Shown here piece after piece: positions 46,684 through 56,908 of a stretch of 64,000 nt of DNA. The DNA is from Acholoe squamosa (lineage: Eukaryota > Annelida > Polychaeta > Phyllodocida > Polynoidae). The DNA is taken from assembly GCA_949317995.1 (NCBI GenBank), contig OX439039.1, forward strand, positions 14,933,282 through 14,997,281, read 5' to 3'. The notes beneath the pieces were generated by a model. It had not been told where the DNA came from. It worked only from the letters and a program-made list of their open reading frames with translations, and made no database searches. Within the stretch, counting starts at the first letter, position 1. Every line of letters starts with the position of its first letter. A program made the position numbers and the translations under genes.

Positions 46684-48288
46684 ATGGACACCGATGAAGG
46701 CCCCCAACCTAATCAGACAGCTGAGAAGATAAGGGCCTATGAGAAGGCCATCCAAGATGCAGTTACTGCCCTAGAGACCAACAAGTCCCAGCAGGAGGAA
46801 AGGGAGAGGATCCTCAACCAACAACTGGCAGAGAGGAATGCAGCAATAGATGCTCAACAGAAGGCCATGGAAGATCAGCGGAAGTCCCTAGAGAGACAAC
46901 AACAACAGACCCCACAACCTCCCACACCTGCCATCACACCTGTTGTCACACCATCTGCCTCTGGATCCAAAGATGACATCATAATCTCCATGGTGTCCAA
47001 CATGACCAAGCTCATAGACAATAAACAGCAGGACGACAGAAAGATCAGGATACATGAGGTAACAAAACCCAAAACCTTTTCACACCCATCACCACTCATG
47101 TCAACAGCATTATTCATTGATCACAAATTCCCAGAATATCTGAAGGATAAGTACAAAGTGACAGACAGTGACACCATGGTAACATATTTACCCAAGTACC
47201 TCGAAGGACAAGCACTAGCTTGGTTTGAATCCTTCAGGGAGAGTGCCACACCTGATATGTTGACATGGACCAATGTAGTGAATAAATTAAAAGAGTATTT
47301 TGCTACTCGAGACAATATAATCTCAAGGACTGCACTCCGTGCACAAAAGATAGACGAACCTGTTCTAGACTATGCATGCCATCTCAGGAAAGTGTGTAAT
47401 GCCCAACGCCAGAACGATGAAACCCTAAGCAAGGCATTTACCCAAGGCATGAGGCCCTGGATCTCTATAGCTCTTGAGAACAAGAAAATAGACTCTTTTG
47501 ACCAAGCCCTAGACCTAGCCCTAGAGGTTGAGACCCAAGAGAGATCTAGGAAGGTAAGGGATGCAGAAACCAACCCACAGCCTACTAAGAAAAAGGTCCA
47601 GGAAATCAGCACTAGTTCAGATGAAGATGTTAACCTAATGTCTAGTGCCCATGTAAGGCAACAGGAAGCTAAGGTTGCATCAAGAGACCCTACCGGTAGA
47701 TACAGAGGAAATAACTATGACCCCAACTACCAATCCAATAGAGGCAGAGGTAGAGGGGGCAACAACAACAACCGGGGGGGTCACAACAGTAGGAAAGACA
47801 ACAGCTCTTCCAACTCCAACAATGGTAACTCTTCATACAGTGATAGGAGAGACAGAACCCCAAGTAATGGCAGATCCTATAATAATCAAGGATCCAACAG
47901 TAGGAGCCAGAGTCCACATAGGAACTACAACTCTGGATCCTACAACAACAGTGGATCCTACAACAACAGCCAGGGTTCAAACAACACTGGATCCTATAGT
48001 CAAGGATCCAACAGTAGGGGCCAGAGTCCACATAGGAACTACAACAGTGGATCCTACAACAACAATGGCGCCTACAACAACCAGAGATCCAACAACTCCG
48101 GTCAATACAGCAACTCTGGTCAATATAACCAGGGTTCCAACCCACGCCAGGAGGATTACAAACCTGACACAAGAGGTTACCAGGGGAACCAACAAAGTAA
48201 CCCCCAAATACCACCTCATGTGATGGATCAAATCTCCAAACTCCTGGTGGCAAGCATCTCAACCACCCCACAGAACCAGGAAAACTAG
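46684..48288 (+). CDS. Gag polyprotein of the LTR retroelement
   Basis: 534 residues from the ATG at 46684. Residues about 18-80 are Gln/Glu/Arg-rich and predicted to form a coiled coil. A Pro/Thr/Ser linker follows. Residues about 115-290 resemble the Ty3/gypsy retrotransposon gag (capsid) domain, with the typical core YLEGQALAWFESF (W180). The C-terminal third is basic, RG-rich and then Asn/Ser/Gly/Tyr-rich (NSGSYNN, SQSPHRNY repeats), with a partly duplicated segment. No CCHC zinc knuckle is present, so RNA binding would rely on the RG-rich part. The pol frame overlaps the last 88 nt in the -1 frame. The same frame is open 134 codons further upstream without an ATG. Confidence 0.93.
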   Translation: MDTDEGPQPNQTAEKIRAYEKAIQDAVTALETNKSQQEERERILNQQLAERNAAIDAQQKAMEDQRKSLERQQQQTPQPPTPAITPVVTPSASGSKDDIIISMVSNMTKLIDNKQQDDRKIRIHEVTKPKTFSHPSPLMSTALFIDHKFPEYLKDKYKVTDSDTMVTYLPKYLEGQALAWFESFRESATPDMLTWTNVVNKLKEYFATRDNIISRTALRAQKIDEPVLDYACHLRKVCNAQRQNDETLSKAFTQGMRPWISIALENKKIDSFDQALDLALEVETQERSRKVRDAETNPQPTKKKVQEISTSSDEDVNLMSSAHVRQQEAKVASRDPTGRYRGNNYDPNYQSNRGRGRGGNNNNRGGHNSRKDNSSSNSNNGNSSYSDRRDRTPSNGRSYNNQGSNSRSQSPHRNYNSGSYNNSGSYNNSQGSNNTGSYSQGSNSRGQSPHRNYNSGSYNNNGAYNNQRSNNSGQYSNSGQYNQGSNPRQEDYKPDTRGYQGNQQSNPQIPPHVMDQISKLLVASISTTPQNQEN

Positions 48289-48324
48289 GATGTCACAGTG
48301 CCGATGGGCCAGTGCACTGTGACA
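48279..48324 (+). promoter_or_regulatory. Candidate -1 ribosomal frameshift signal
   Basis: The slippery-like heptamer G GAA AAC (48279-48285) lies in gag phase immediately before the gag TAG (48286-48288). After a 5-nt spacer comes a perfect 11-bp stem, TGTCACAGTGC (48291-48301) with GCACTGTGACA (48314-48324), and a 12-nt loop. A -1 slip here joins the open pol frame (open from 48201). The heptamer deviates from the ideal XXXYYYZ in its first triplet. Confidence 0.7.
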
Positions 48325-51300
48325 CCCCAAATACAAACAATCAATCAGGATTAACAAAGATCCAACCAGAGACAATTGCTAGTGCCAATCTACCATCTAA
48401 CAGACAGAGACGTCCATCAGTGATACACATCACCCCACCAGATTCATCATCAAAGGATACAGGTGAGAGTACCAAGCTTTCTATTGTACTTCTTCAAAAT
48501 GGCTGTATCAATGCAAATCTATATGATGTTTCAGATGTACAATGTTTGGTTGATACAGGTGCTACTATCACCTGTGTCAGACAATCATTCCTCATGGATC
48601 TCCAAAAGAGATTCCATATCCAACTGAGGAAATCTAAAATCAACATCCACTTGGCAGATGGATCGGTGTGTCATGTTAGACATTCAGCTATGCTGAACTT
48701 TAGAATCCAAGGTGTCAGATTCCAATACCAATTTGCTGTAATACCCAACCTCACACAGCCCATTGTACTCGGCACAGATTTCTTAAGCACTACAAAATCT
48801 CAAATTGAATTTAATGTTGATCCTGAACAAATTCTCAAACCCATTAGGGCAGTGAGGGATTTTACCATCCCTCCATTCTCTGAACTTGCAGTATTGGGTA
48901 AGGTCACATCTACTCAATCACTGCAAGGGAAGACTGGAGTAGTAGATAACCTCCAAAGAAATAACAATGCCCCATATCTAGTTCAAAGGGCAGCAGTAAC
49001 CCCCAGGGAAAATAACAAACATCCCCTAGTGTTACTCAACACCAGCAGGCGCCCACATAAAATCAAAAAGGGTGCCATCATAGCTCTATTTCAGGAAGTC
49101 AAGGAATCTGATTTAGAAAAACCTCAACAGGTGTCAGACACTACCCCACACACTGATCAATCCATCTCAGCCATACGGCCTGAGGATGTAACTCAATTCA
49201 GTGACACAGACTCAGACTGTGAGTCCACATATGCTGACCCTGAACCCAACTCAATCAGACTCTCTGAAATAGCTGCTATACATAGTGAGGCACATGACCT
49301 CGAGCCAGAATTGGAAGAGAATGTTCCACCAAAATCTGTGCTCACATCCAAAGATCAGCATGATAGATTAAAATCACTGCTGACCAAGTATGATGATGTA
49401 TTTGTAGGAAAAGATGGAGACATTGGTGACACACACCTGTATACACACTCAATACATGTAAAACCTGAGGCAGTACCATGTCATTTCCTACCATATAGAC
49501 AAACACCAGAAAAACAGGCCGCTATAGGGGAAGAGTGTGAAAGGCTAGTACAACAGGGCATTCTGAGAGAATGTGCCGAGGGCCCCTGGGCCTCCAGATC
49601 CTTTTTAGTACAAAAATCATCGGGAGGCCATCGGCTCGTCACAGATTTTCGTTATTTGAACCAGAACACGATAAATCAAGCCTTATCTACACCCCGGGCC
49701 GATGACACTCTAGACATGATAGGGTCACTCAGACCAAGAGTATTCAGTAAGCTAGATGCCCAACAGGGATTTTTTCAAATTCCTATAAGACAGGAGGATC
49801 AGCATAAAACCGCATTCATAGCAAATGACAAAAAATATGTCTATGAAAGGATGCCGATGGGTTTAGCGACGGCACCGGCGGGATTCTGCCATCTAGTCAC
49901 ATTAATTCTGAACAAACTCAAGTACAAATGTGCCCTACCATACCTAGATGACATATTGGTATTATCACCATCAATCGAACAACACTTCCATGACCTGGAA
50001 GACGTGTTCAACAGCCTAAGAGTTGGTAAACTCAAACTGAAGAAATCAAAATGTGAATACTTCATAGACAGAATAGACTTCTTGGGAATGAGAGTCACAC
50101 CCATGGGACTGCAACCATCTCCCACAAAGGTGGAGTCAATCAAAACCTTCCCAACACCAAAATCAGTCAAAAATGTCAGATCCTTCACAGGCCTATGCCA
50201 ATACTTCAAAAAGTTTATCAAAGGTTATGCCCAAATTGCTAGACCATTATATGATCTACAGACACATCTCAAAGCATTTGTCTGGACAGAAGAGGCAGAT
50301 AATGCTTTCAAAACATTAAAGCATGCCCTCTGTACCAATGCTCTTCTCAGATATCCAAACTATGAGAAAGAGTTCAGTTTGGCAACTGATGCTTCCAATG
50401 TGAGTTTAGGAGCTGTGCTCTCACAGAGAGATAATGAAGGAGTGCTCAGACCAGTAGCCTTTGCAGGTAGAACCCTCTCAAAACATGAGAGAAATTACAA
50501 TACCACAGAGAGAGAACTACTGGGAGTAGTGTATGGAGTATTACACTTCAGACACTATCTAGAGACCAGACACTTCCAACTATACACAGACCATGCAGCC
50601 CTAATCCCACTATTAACCAATACAGGACTCACACATAGATGGGCCAGATGGGCTCTAGACATACAACAATTTTCATTCACCATCCAACACGTGAAGGGGG
50701 ATGATAACACACCACCAGATGCTATGTCTAGAAGAGAATACCCAGACTCTGGACCCATGACTAACCCTCCACCCCCACCAAGGAGAGTTAGAGCAGCCAG
50801 TAGAACCAAGTTTGCAAAAGTAACAAAGAAAGTACCATTCAAAAGGGATGATCCACCCAACACCATTGAAAGGCCAGAGACACCCATTAGGGGTATCTTG
50901 AAGCAATCTACACACTATGTGTTTTGCCACTGTGAGAGAGAATACTCACAACTCTTTCCAGATAATGACTTCGAGCCTATTGAATTCTCATCACTCAATC
51001 AGATAGTGAAGGCAACTCCTAAGGAGCCACCCTTCACCCCACCTGACTCAGACGATGAAGATCCAGAAGACACAATATATGCTATTACTCAAGCAACTTC
51101 TAAATCAGTCAGATTCTTTGAACCAATGCAGGGAGAGGAAACACCAAACCATTTGTGTCCTATGACCACACGCTCAAAGACTAGAGAAATGATTCAGGAG
51201 GGCACACCAAAACCCCCCACACAATCACAAACTATTCTAAATGAGAAAAAGGTCACAGGAAACAAACCTACCAAAACCCCACCTGCCAGGAAAAATGTCA

Positions 51301-53042
51301 CAAAAGACACTGCATCTACTAAGTCAAAGAACTCTGAGACAAAGAAGAATGACAAAAAGCAAATTGTGCCTTTAAAGAAAAAGGTTGCCACTCCCATTAA
51401 GGCGAAAATAGGCCCTCCAAAGGAGCCTACACACCAAAACAAGAGTGACACACCCCAACAAAAGGCACAAGATAGGCCAATTGTCGATGAAAAAGAAAAA
51501 GAAAGAGACAGAATAAAACAACATGTGCTAGATATAAATCAACTACTGGATCAGATTCCCGACACATCCATCTCAGGTACAAACCTTGGCTTGGAACAAA
51601 GGAAAGACAAGGACCTATTGCCCCTCATACAGTATCTTGAGGATGGGACCTTGCCTGCACCAAAAGCACAAGGAAATAGAATCATCAACCAAGGCCAGAC
51701 ATACACCTTGGTAAATGGTACATTAGTCCATATATGCCCCATAAATTGGAGAAAAACCAATACTGTACCACTTCAAATTGTTATACCACAGCAATGGGTA
51801 ACAAGTACACTACAGTATTTCCATGACTCACCTACCGGCGGCCATCTTGGTTCAAGTAGGATGCTGTCAGCACTCCGACCTAGGGTATATTGGAAGTCTA
51901 TGCTAGCAGACACAACAAAATATGTTTCCACCTGCCACACATGCCTCACAGCAAAAAGGCAAGTACACTCACACAAAACACCAATGACAGTGAGAGAGTA
52001 CATGACTTCACCAATGAAGTTCCTAAACCTAGACGCGGTGGGACCACTTCCCACAACTGCCAGGGGAAACAAACATATACAAGTCTGCATAGATTATGCT
52101 ACCAGATATGCAACAGCTTGGGCTACTACTGACTTAAAAGCTGAGACAACAGCAGCAGAGTTCTACAAGAATATAATTTGTCATCATGGAACACCAGCCA
52201 CTCTTCAAACAGACAATGGGACATGTTATACAGGTGCAAAGTTCACAAAGTTAACTAAACACCTCAAGATCAAACATAAATTCTCCTCACCATACAGGCC
52301 ACAATCAAATGGGCTTGTAGAGAGATTCAATGCTAGCATAGGCACAGCACTCAGAGCATTCTGCTCAAAGCACCAAAACAATTGGGATTCATTTATTGAA
52401 CCCATAACCTTTGCATTAAACAACACTGAATCCCAAACCACAGGATTCACCCCTTTCTTCCTACTCCATGGAAGAAACCCAGCCACCCCAATGGACTTAG
52501 GGCTGGGAATACAGGAAGACATATCCACAGTAGCAGACCATGTAGCTAACATGATAACAAATCAAGATACCTCTAGGAGGAAAGCTATAGAAAGGGTCGC
52601 CAAGCTACAAAAGGAAAGGAAGGATAGATATGATAAGAAACTTACACCACAGGAAATCAAGGTCACCGACATGGTGTACCTAAACATACCAAGAATCCTG
52701 ACCAACACAGAGTGTAAGAAACTTCAACCCCTTTTTATGGGACCATATGTTGTAGTAGATAGACCTAGTTTGACAAGTGCCAAACTCAAAAACCTGGACA
52801 CCAATCTATTGGTGGCCAGACCAGTGCACATAGACAGACTGAAAAAGGTTATGGCTGTCAGAAATAATGAATTTGCACACAGGCTTATTCCACATGAGGC
52901 CAAATACTACAGAAAAATTGTAAGGAACAAAAATGATATCACCCTTACAAGAGAAACCACAGGCATAGGCCCTATCAAGCCTAGGCCTGCACACCACATA
53001 CTAAGGAAGACATCTAGGTGTGGTGCAGTTTCAAGAAATTAG
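48285..53042 (+). CDS. Pol polyprotein: protease, reverse transcriptase, RNase H, integrase
   Basis: The frame is open 48201-53042 with no ATG near its start (a GTG lies at 48312), so expression as Gag-Pol by -1 frameshift is inferred. Numbering from 48312: protease VDTGAT (Asp81); RT with YLDD at 544-547; RNase H with TDAS (Asp693) and TDHA (Asp760). A Lys/Pro/Thr-rich linker spans about 805-1085. The integrase zinc finger is H1171, H1178, C1208, C1211; the catalytic triad is Asp1241, Asp1301, Glu1337 (35 residues between the last two). A GPY/F module (FMGPYVVVDR) lies near 1475. No chromodomain. All catalytic residues are present and there is no internal stop. Reverse-transcribes and integrates the element. 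Confidence 0.96.
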   Translation, partial: LGCHSADGPVHCDTPNTNNQSGLTKIQPETIASANLPSNRQRRPSVIHITPPDSSSKDTGESTKLSIVLLQNGCINANLYDVSDVQCLVDTGATITCVRQSFLMDLQKRFHIQLRKSKINIHLADGSVCHVRHSAMLNFRIQGVRFQYQFAVIPNLTQPIVLGTDFLSTTKSQIEFNVDPEQILKPIRAVRDFTIPPFSELAVLGKVTSTQSLQGKTGVVDNLQRNNNAPYLVQRAAVTPRENNKHPLVLLNTSRRPHKIKKGAIIALFQEVKESDLEKPQQVSDTTPHTDQSISAIRPEDVTQFSDTDSDCESTYADPEPNSIRLSEIAAIHSEAHDLEPELEENVPPKSVLTSKDQHDRLKSLLTKYDDVFVGKDGDIGDTHLYTHSIHVKPEAVPCHFLPYRQTPEKQAAIGEECERLVQQGILRECAEGPWASRSFLVQKSSGGHRLVTDFRYLNQNTINQALSTPRADDTLDMIGSLRPRVFSKLDAQQGFFQIPIRQEDQHKTAFIANDKKYVYERMPMGLATAPAGFCHLVTLILNKLKYKCALPYLDDILVLSPSIEQHFHDLEDVFNSLRVGKLKLKKSKCEYFIDRIDFLGMRVTPMGLQPSPTKVESIKTFPTPKSVKNVRSFTGLCQYFKKFIKGYAQIARPLYDLQTHLKAFVWTEEADNAFKTLKHALCTNALLRYPNYEKEFSLATDASNVSLGAVLSQRDNEGVLRPVAFAGRTLSKHERNYNTTERELLGVVYGVLHFRHYLETRHFQLYTDHAALIPLLTNTGLTHRWARWALDIQQFSFTIQHVKGDDNTPPDAMSRREYPDSGPMTNPPPPPRRVRAASRTKFAKVTKKVPFKRDDPPNTIERPETPIRGILKQSTHYVFCHCEREYSQLFPDNDFEPIEFSSLNQIVKATPKEPPFTPPDSDDEDPEDTIYAITQATSKSVRFFEPMQGEETPNHLCPMTTRSKTREMIQEGTPKPPTQSQTILNEKKVTGNKPTKTPPARKNVTKDTASTKSKNSETKKNDKKQIVPLKKKVATPIKAKIGPPKEPTHQNKSDTPQQKAQDRPIVDEKEKERDRIKQHVLDINQLLDQIPDTSISGTNLGLEQRKDKDLLPLIQYLEDGTLPAPKAQGNRIINQGQTYTLVNGTLVHICPINWRKTNTVPLQIVIPQQWVTSTLQYFHDSPTGGHLGSSRMLSALRPRVYWKSMLADTTKYVSTCHTCLTAKRQVHSHKTPMTVREYMTSPMKFLNLDAVGPLPTTARGNKHIQVCIDYATRYATAWATTDLKAETTAAEFYKNIICHHGTPATLQTDNGTCYTGAKFTKLTKHLKIKHKFSSPYRPQSNGLVERFNASIGTALRAFCSKHQNNWDSFIEPITFALNNTESQTTGFTPFFLLHGRNPATPMDLGLGIQEDISTVADHVANMITNQDTSRRKAIERVAKLQKERKDRYDKKLTPQEIKVTDMVYLNIPRILTNTECKKLQPLFMGPYVVVDRPSLTSAKLKNLDTNLLVARPVHIDRLKKVMAVRNNEFAHRLIPHEAKYYRKIVRNKNDITLTRETTGIGPIKPRPAHHILRKTSRCGAVSRN

Positions 53043-53867
53043 AAACAAGATTGAGATACCAAAAGACATAAGATTTTCAAAATGTATTACAAATTCTCTT
53101 CATCCACACATAAGACATGTGTGACTGATAATGAATTTCTATGTATATAAAGCCAATCAAATTTGTAAATATATCAGTAGGTTATTGCCTCTGAAAGGGT
53201 CAAAGACTGGGACCCCCCAAGTAAAGCAGACATGAAGTCTAAGAAGAGTAAGGGTAACACAATGGAGTGTCTAAAGCCTAATCCCCACATGAAAGAGCGC
53301 GCTATGCCAACACAGCAGTCTATAGAGATCAATTGACCTTATAAGCTACACTCAGACAACTGTCTAGACGGTCATGAATGGCTGTCCTGGATGACAGGAG
53401 GAGCTAATTACCAGTACACAGATTACACAATAGAACCCCTCAGTTGCAGACACTGGAGATTAGGTACATGACTCCAGAGAAACAATACCAGGCCCACAAT
53501 GGATGTGGGTAGGGTAGGCTACATAAGAAGCACTGTGGACCATAGCCCACCATCAGTCTTCATCCAGCTGCAGTCTGGAACACAAGTCTACAGGACCCCA
53601 CTTGGGAATTAGCCAGCCCACTTCTCCATTAGGAGAGACTGCACTAGGATAAAGAACACACCTACTTCACCTTCAACCTGACCTTACCATTTACTGGTCA
53701 ACCTCTATAGACTCACCGGACATATTGCCAAGACAGCTCAATCTTGCAAAGGTACAGTTTGAACCACTTCATTTAAAGTGTTACACCATACACTTAGACT
53801 TTACCAGCACCAAATCACTACAAATTTGACAAGACTTTAAACAGCAAACTTGCTTTACACAAGCACC
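53043..53867 (+). promoter_or_regulatory. pol-env spacer with candidate env promoter or splice region
   Basis: 825 nt without a gene. TATATAAAG at 53144-53152 and an ACATAAGAA / ATCAGTCTTCA pair (53521-53562) resemble TATA plus initiator arrangements that could start an env mRNA. Alternatively env comes from a spliced full-length RNA; I cannot choose an acceptor. Confidence 0.3.
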
Positions 53868-56489
53868 ATGGGGAGACTGAGAGTTTCACCCATACTGCTA
53901 ACCATGCTGTTATTATATACTATAAAACCACTTACTGCAGGCTATACACCTGTGGTGAGACAAAACATAGGAGTAGTATTCAAACCTAGCCCTCAACCAT
54001 TGGTCAATGGACATACAACCACAACACTGTTGTTAGCTATTCCCTACAAGATACCTCGGGCACCCGTTACCCAAGGATCCATAAGGGATAGAATACTCCA
54101 TTTGACCACTCCTACTCTACAAGATCATACCTCTGGCCAAATTATCCAACAAGCTAAGGAGCTAGACACCTTGCTGGAAATTGCAGACAAGGAGATAAAT
54201 GAAACACTAGCCTCCATCAAATTGTTCTTATCCAACCCCATAAACACATTGGACAAGGCCAAAAGAGAGGCCATACTGGGTTTTCTAGCACCCCTGTTTC
54301 GCGGTGTGCTAGGTCTAGCCACAGTAGAAGATGTAAACCAAGTAATGGGACAGCTCAAGAACATAGATGAAATACTAAGAAAATTTGCTAAACAGGATCA
54401 GGAAGCAGCTAATCTCATTGAAAAGATCACAGACAGACAAGATAAGTTTGTCAAAGCATACATCCAAGATAAGAAGGTACTGGACAGCACAATCAACACC
54501 ATAGGTGACACCGTCAACCTGTGGGCCTCTAACATGTCCAGGTCACTTGACTCATATTCAAGGCACGAGAAAACTCAAAGGGAGAAAATGCAAGTATTAA
54601 ATGATGCATTAATTATCATAGCAGCAAGAATGAATACAGTTCAATCACTGCAAAGGACAAATGCAGCCCTGAGGATGCTATCATCAGGAATCCTAACCCC
54701 TGATATAGTACCACCCTCAGACCTCGCTAGATACCTAGTTGACATTAATAACAAACTTAGGATTACACACCCTGGAGCACAAGTCGCAATTAATGACTTA
54801 GATTTCTATTATTCACAGAAGCTGACCTCATACACTTACTCAGCTCACCATATATATATTCATCTGGACATTATAATTCAATCTACCACCTCGACCTTCA
54901 AACTGTACCAAATGATCACATCACCCATGCCTATAGACACACAGGAGACCCCCACCAGAGGAGTCACCAAACTACAAACCACAACTGAGTTTCTAGCAGT
55001 ATCTTACGATGAATCATTATTTATCGAATTGGACTCAGCAGATATGCAGGCATGTGAAGGTACTACAGTAAAGGTATGCAGAGATGTAAATGGTAGAATC
55101 TATAAACACAGGCCTACATGCCCTGTAGCCATTTTTACTAACCAGGCTCAACAGATTAAGGAACATTGCAAGTTTACAGTTTCACCACTGCAAACACCTA
55201 CCACCCAAGCTATTTCCATTTCTGAAGATGAGTATCTGGTCACTACTAATGAACCCCATTACTTTATCAACTGCCATGGTAAAACGTCTGAAACTCGGAA
55301 GGCCCAGTCCTACTCAATCATAGGTGTACCCTGTGGGTGCACGATCAGTGTAGGAGAATTTTCTCTTCCAAACACAAGGTTGCCCTGTAACTCAACCTTA
55401 TCATTTCATTACATTCTCAAGACAATTAATTTACCATTCATGGCAGCACTTAACAAAATTTCTGAAACCAAACCAGATGAAAGAGAGAATCTTCCAAATT
55501 TCCCAGTAGTAAACCTTTCTAGAACCTTAGAAAAACTACAGGAAAATCCAATCATGGATGATATTACTCAACTAAATTTAGAGCCCTTTGCTAAAACAGT
55601 ATTAAAAGATGCCTCCAACCTTAATAAGGAAATGGAAACGCGCTACGAGGAATCATACCTACGTCGAGTTACAGAGCATCCAATCTTCCAAAGCTTAGCA
55701 CTCATCCTAGGGATATCAGCTCACATTTTTATAGTATACATACTACTCAAATTATACAGACTAGGAGGGACTGTAGCCTACCTGCCTACAGCCAAAGCAT
55801 TCAGACTAGTCACCGAGCTGCCCCTACACAAATTGCTCCCAGATAAGAATCCTACCAAACTAACCCCTACAGAGGAAACCCACACCCCCTTCCTCACAAT
55901 TCAGGAAACCCACACCCTGATAATTGCTATATTATTCACCCTGACCATCTACTCAGCCTACAGAATAATGAAGTACCTTAAGAAATTTGCACAGACACAC
56001 TGTGGCAAGAAAAATGTGGCCAAGCGCACAAACCCCACAATATATTTTAAAATATATTGTGGAGACTCAAACTTCGCGCTACCCTTGAGGCCAATACCAC
56101 ATGAATTTGATGAGATTAAATCAGCAGCCCCTACCTATAAGGATATAGTGGTTAAAACCTTCCCACTACCTAAGGCTATATTTACCTGGAATGGACCAGC
56201 AGTTATAACAACACAGAGAGGAGAATTTGTTTATCACCTCCCTCAGGTGATACACCTACCTTGGCGCACTAGGTTCAGCACTATACCAGCCCTTAAAAAC
56301 AAAGGACTGTACTACTCCATGCTTCTCCAGAATGATTGTGGCACCAGCCCGGTGACCATGACAGCACTGGAAAATACAACAGATATAATTATTGACGAAC
56401 AACAGGAGGAGACCGCAAGGTCAAACATGCAGACTATTGCTAATTTTCTAAACCACCAGCCCTCCCCGGTGACTGTGGAAACAGCCTAG
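53868..56489 (+). CDS. Envelope glycoprotein, baculovirus-F/errantivirus-like
   Basis: 873 residues from the ATG at 53868 in strong context (GCACCATGG). An N-terminal signal peptide covers about residues 1-25. A furin-type KAKR (130-133) is followed by a hydrophobic, Gly-containing segment like the fusion peptide of F-type envelope proteins, then TVEDVNQV and a long helical, coiled-coil-prone region. Cysteine-rich ectodomain portions follow, roughly residues 400-520. A first membrane segment lies at about 609-631. Unusually there is a second one at about 683-702, then a C-terminal domain of about 170 residues. The frame is intact. The F-like assignment comes from architecture rather than a search. 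It would mediate membrane fusion and make the element potentially infectious; this is inference. Confidence 0.8.
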   Translation: MGRLRVSPILLTMLLLYTIKPLTAGYTPVVRQNIGVVFKPSPQPLVNGHTTTTLLLAIPYKIPRAPVTQGSIRDRILHLTTPTLQDHTSGQIIQQAKELDTLLEIADKEINETLASIKLFLSNPINTLDKAKREAILGFLAPLFRGVLGLATVEDVNQVMGQLKNIDEILRKFAKQDQEAANLIEKITDRQDKFVKAYIQDKKVLDSTINTIGDTVNLWASNMSRSLDSYSRHEKTQREKMQVLNDALIIIAARMNTVQSLQRTNAALRMLSSGILTPDIVPPSDLARYLVDINNKLRITHPGAQVAINDLDFYYSQKLTSYTYSAHHIYIHLDIIIQSTTSTFKLYQMITSPMPIDTQETPTRGVTKLQTTTEFLAVSYDESLFIELDSADMQACEGTTVKVCRDVNGRIYKHRPTCPVAIFTNQAQQIKEHCKFTVSPLQTPTTQAISISEDEYLVTTNEPHYFINCHGKTSETRKAQSYSIIGVPCGCTISVGEFSLPNTRLPCNSTLSFHYILKTINLPFMAALNKISETKPDERENLPNFPVVNLSRTLEKLQENPIMDDITQLNLEPFAKTVLKDASNLNKEMETRYEESYLRRVTEHPIFQSLALILGISAHIFIVYILLKLYRLGGTVAYLPTAKAFRLVTELPLHKLLPDKNPTKLTPTEETHTPFLTIQETHTLIIAILFTLTIYSAYRIMKYLKKFAQTHCGKKNVAKRTNPTIYFKIYCGDSNFALPLRPIPHEFDEIKSAAPTYKDIVVKTFPLPKAIFTWNGPAVITTQRGEFVYHLPQVIHLPWRTRFSTIPALKNKGLYYSMLLQNDCGTSPVTMTALENTTDIIIDEQQEETARSNMQTIANFLNHQPSPVTVETA

Positions 56490-56638
56490 ACTGCCCACAG
56501 CCTAGGCTGCCCCCAGTCCACCACCAGGAGACAACACATCAGAGACAATATTCAGAACTTTTCGGACAATTTGCCGGCCCTGAAAAGGGCCTTTGGGATG
56601 GCGGGTTTTTACACCCTAGGTTTCAGTCAGTCGGGATC
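56490..56638. other. Short spacer after env
   Basis: Lies between the env stop and the 3' end of the antisense frame; no feature recognised. Confidence 0.5.
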
Positions 56639-56908
56639 CTACCACAGATCCTCGGGTTCAACATCAATGGGAGAGTCCGGGGCCGAGTCCGAGCCATACA
56701 TATGGCCGTGATCCTGCTCCCACTCAGCGAGCCGGGCCTCCAGCATCCCCAGCCCATACTCGGCAGCCGTGGATGGATTCCCGGATGCCGCAAGATCGAG
56801 GAGGGATGCCGCCAACAAATAATCCCATAGCACTCGCTCCCGCGGCCCTAGGTTATAATCCATGGGCCAGAAACCCATACTGCCCAAGGCCCTAGTCAGA
56901 AGGGCCAC
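56639..56908 (-). CDS. Antisense accessory ORF, C-terminal part
   Basis: Minus-strand frame of about 89 residues ending at TAG 56639-56641, with no ATG at its 5' end (it would begin at a GTG). The composition is protein-like: a helical middle (DYLLAASLLDLAA, GLGMLEARLAEWEQD) and an acidic Pro/Asp/Glu tail ending EPEDLW. It overlaps by 17 nt, in the +1 frame, the antisense ORF whose ATG is at 57119. The shift point coincides with a run of seven G (C7 on the plus strand, 56914-56920). The simplest reading is one antisense gene split by a one-base length change in that run, or read through by slippage. No family is recognised. Confidence 0.5.
   Translation of the reverse strand: MALLTRALGSMGFWPMDYNLGPRERVLWDYLLAASLLDLAASGNPSTAAEYGLGMLEARLAEWEQDHGHMYGSDSAPDSPIDVEPEDLW

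Noticed and set aside
47675..48271. Alternative-frame ORFs of 182 and 193 codons over the gag C-terminus
   Set aside because: By-products of the low-complexity, repeat-like gag tail; the gag frame explains the region.
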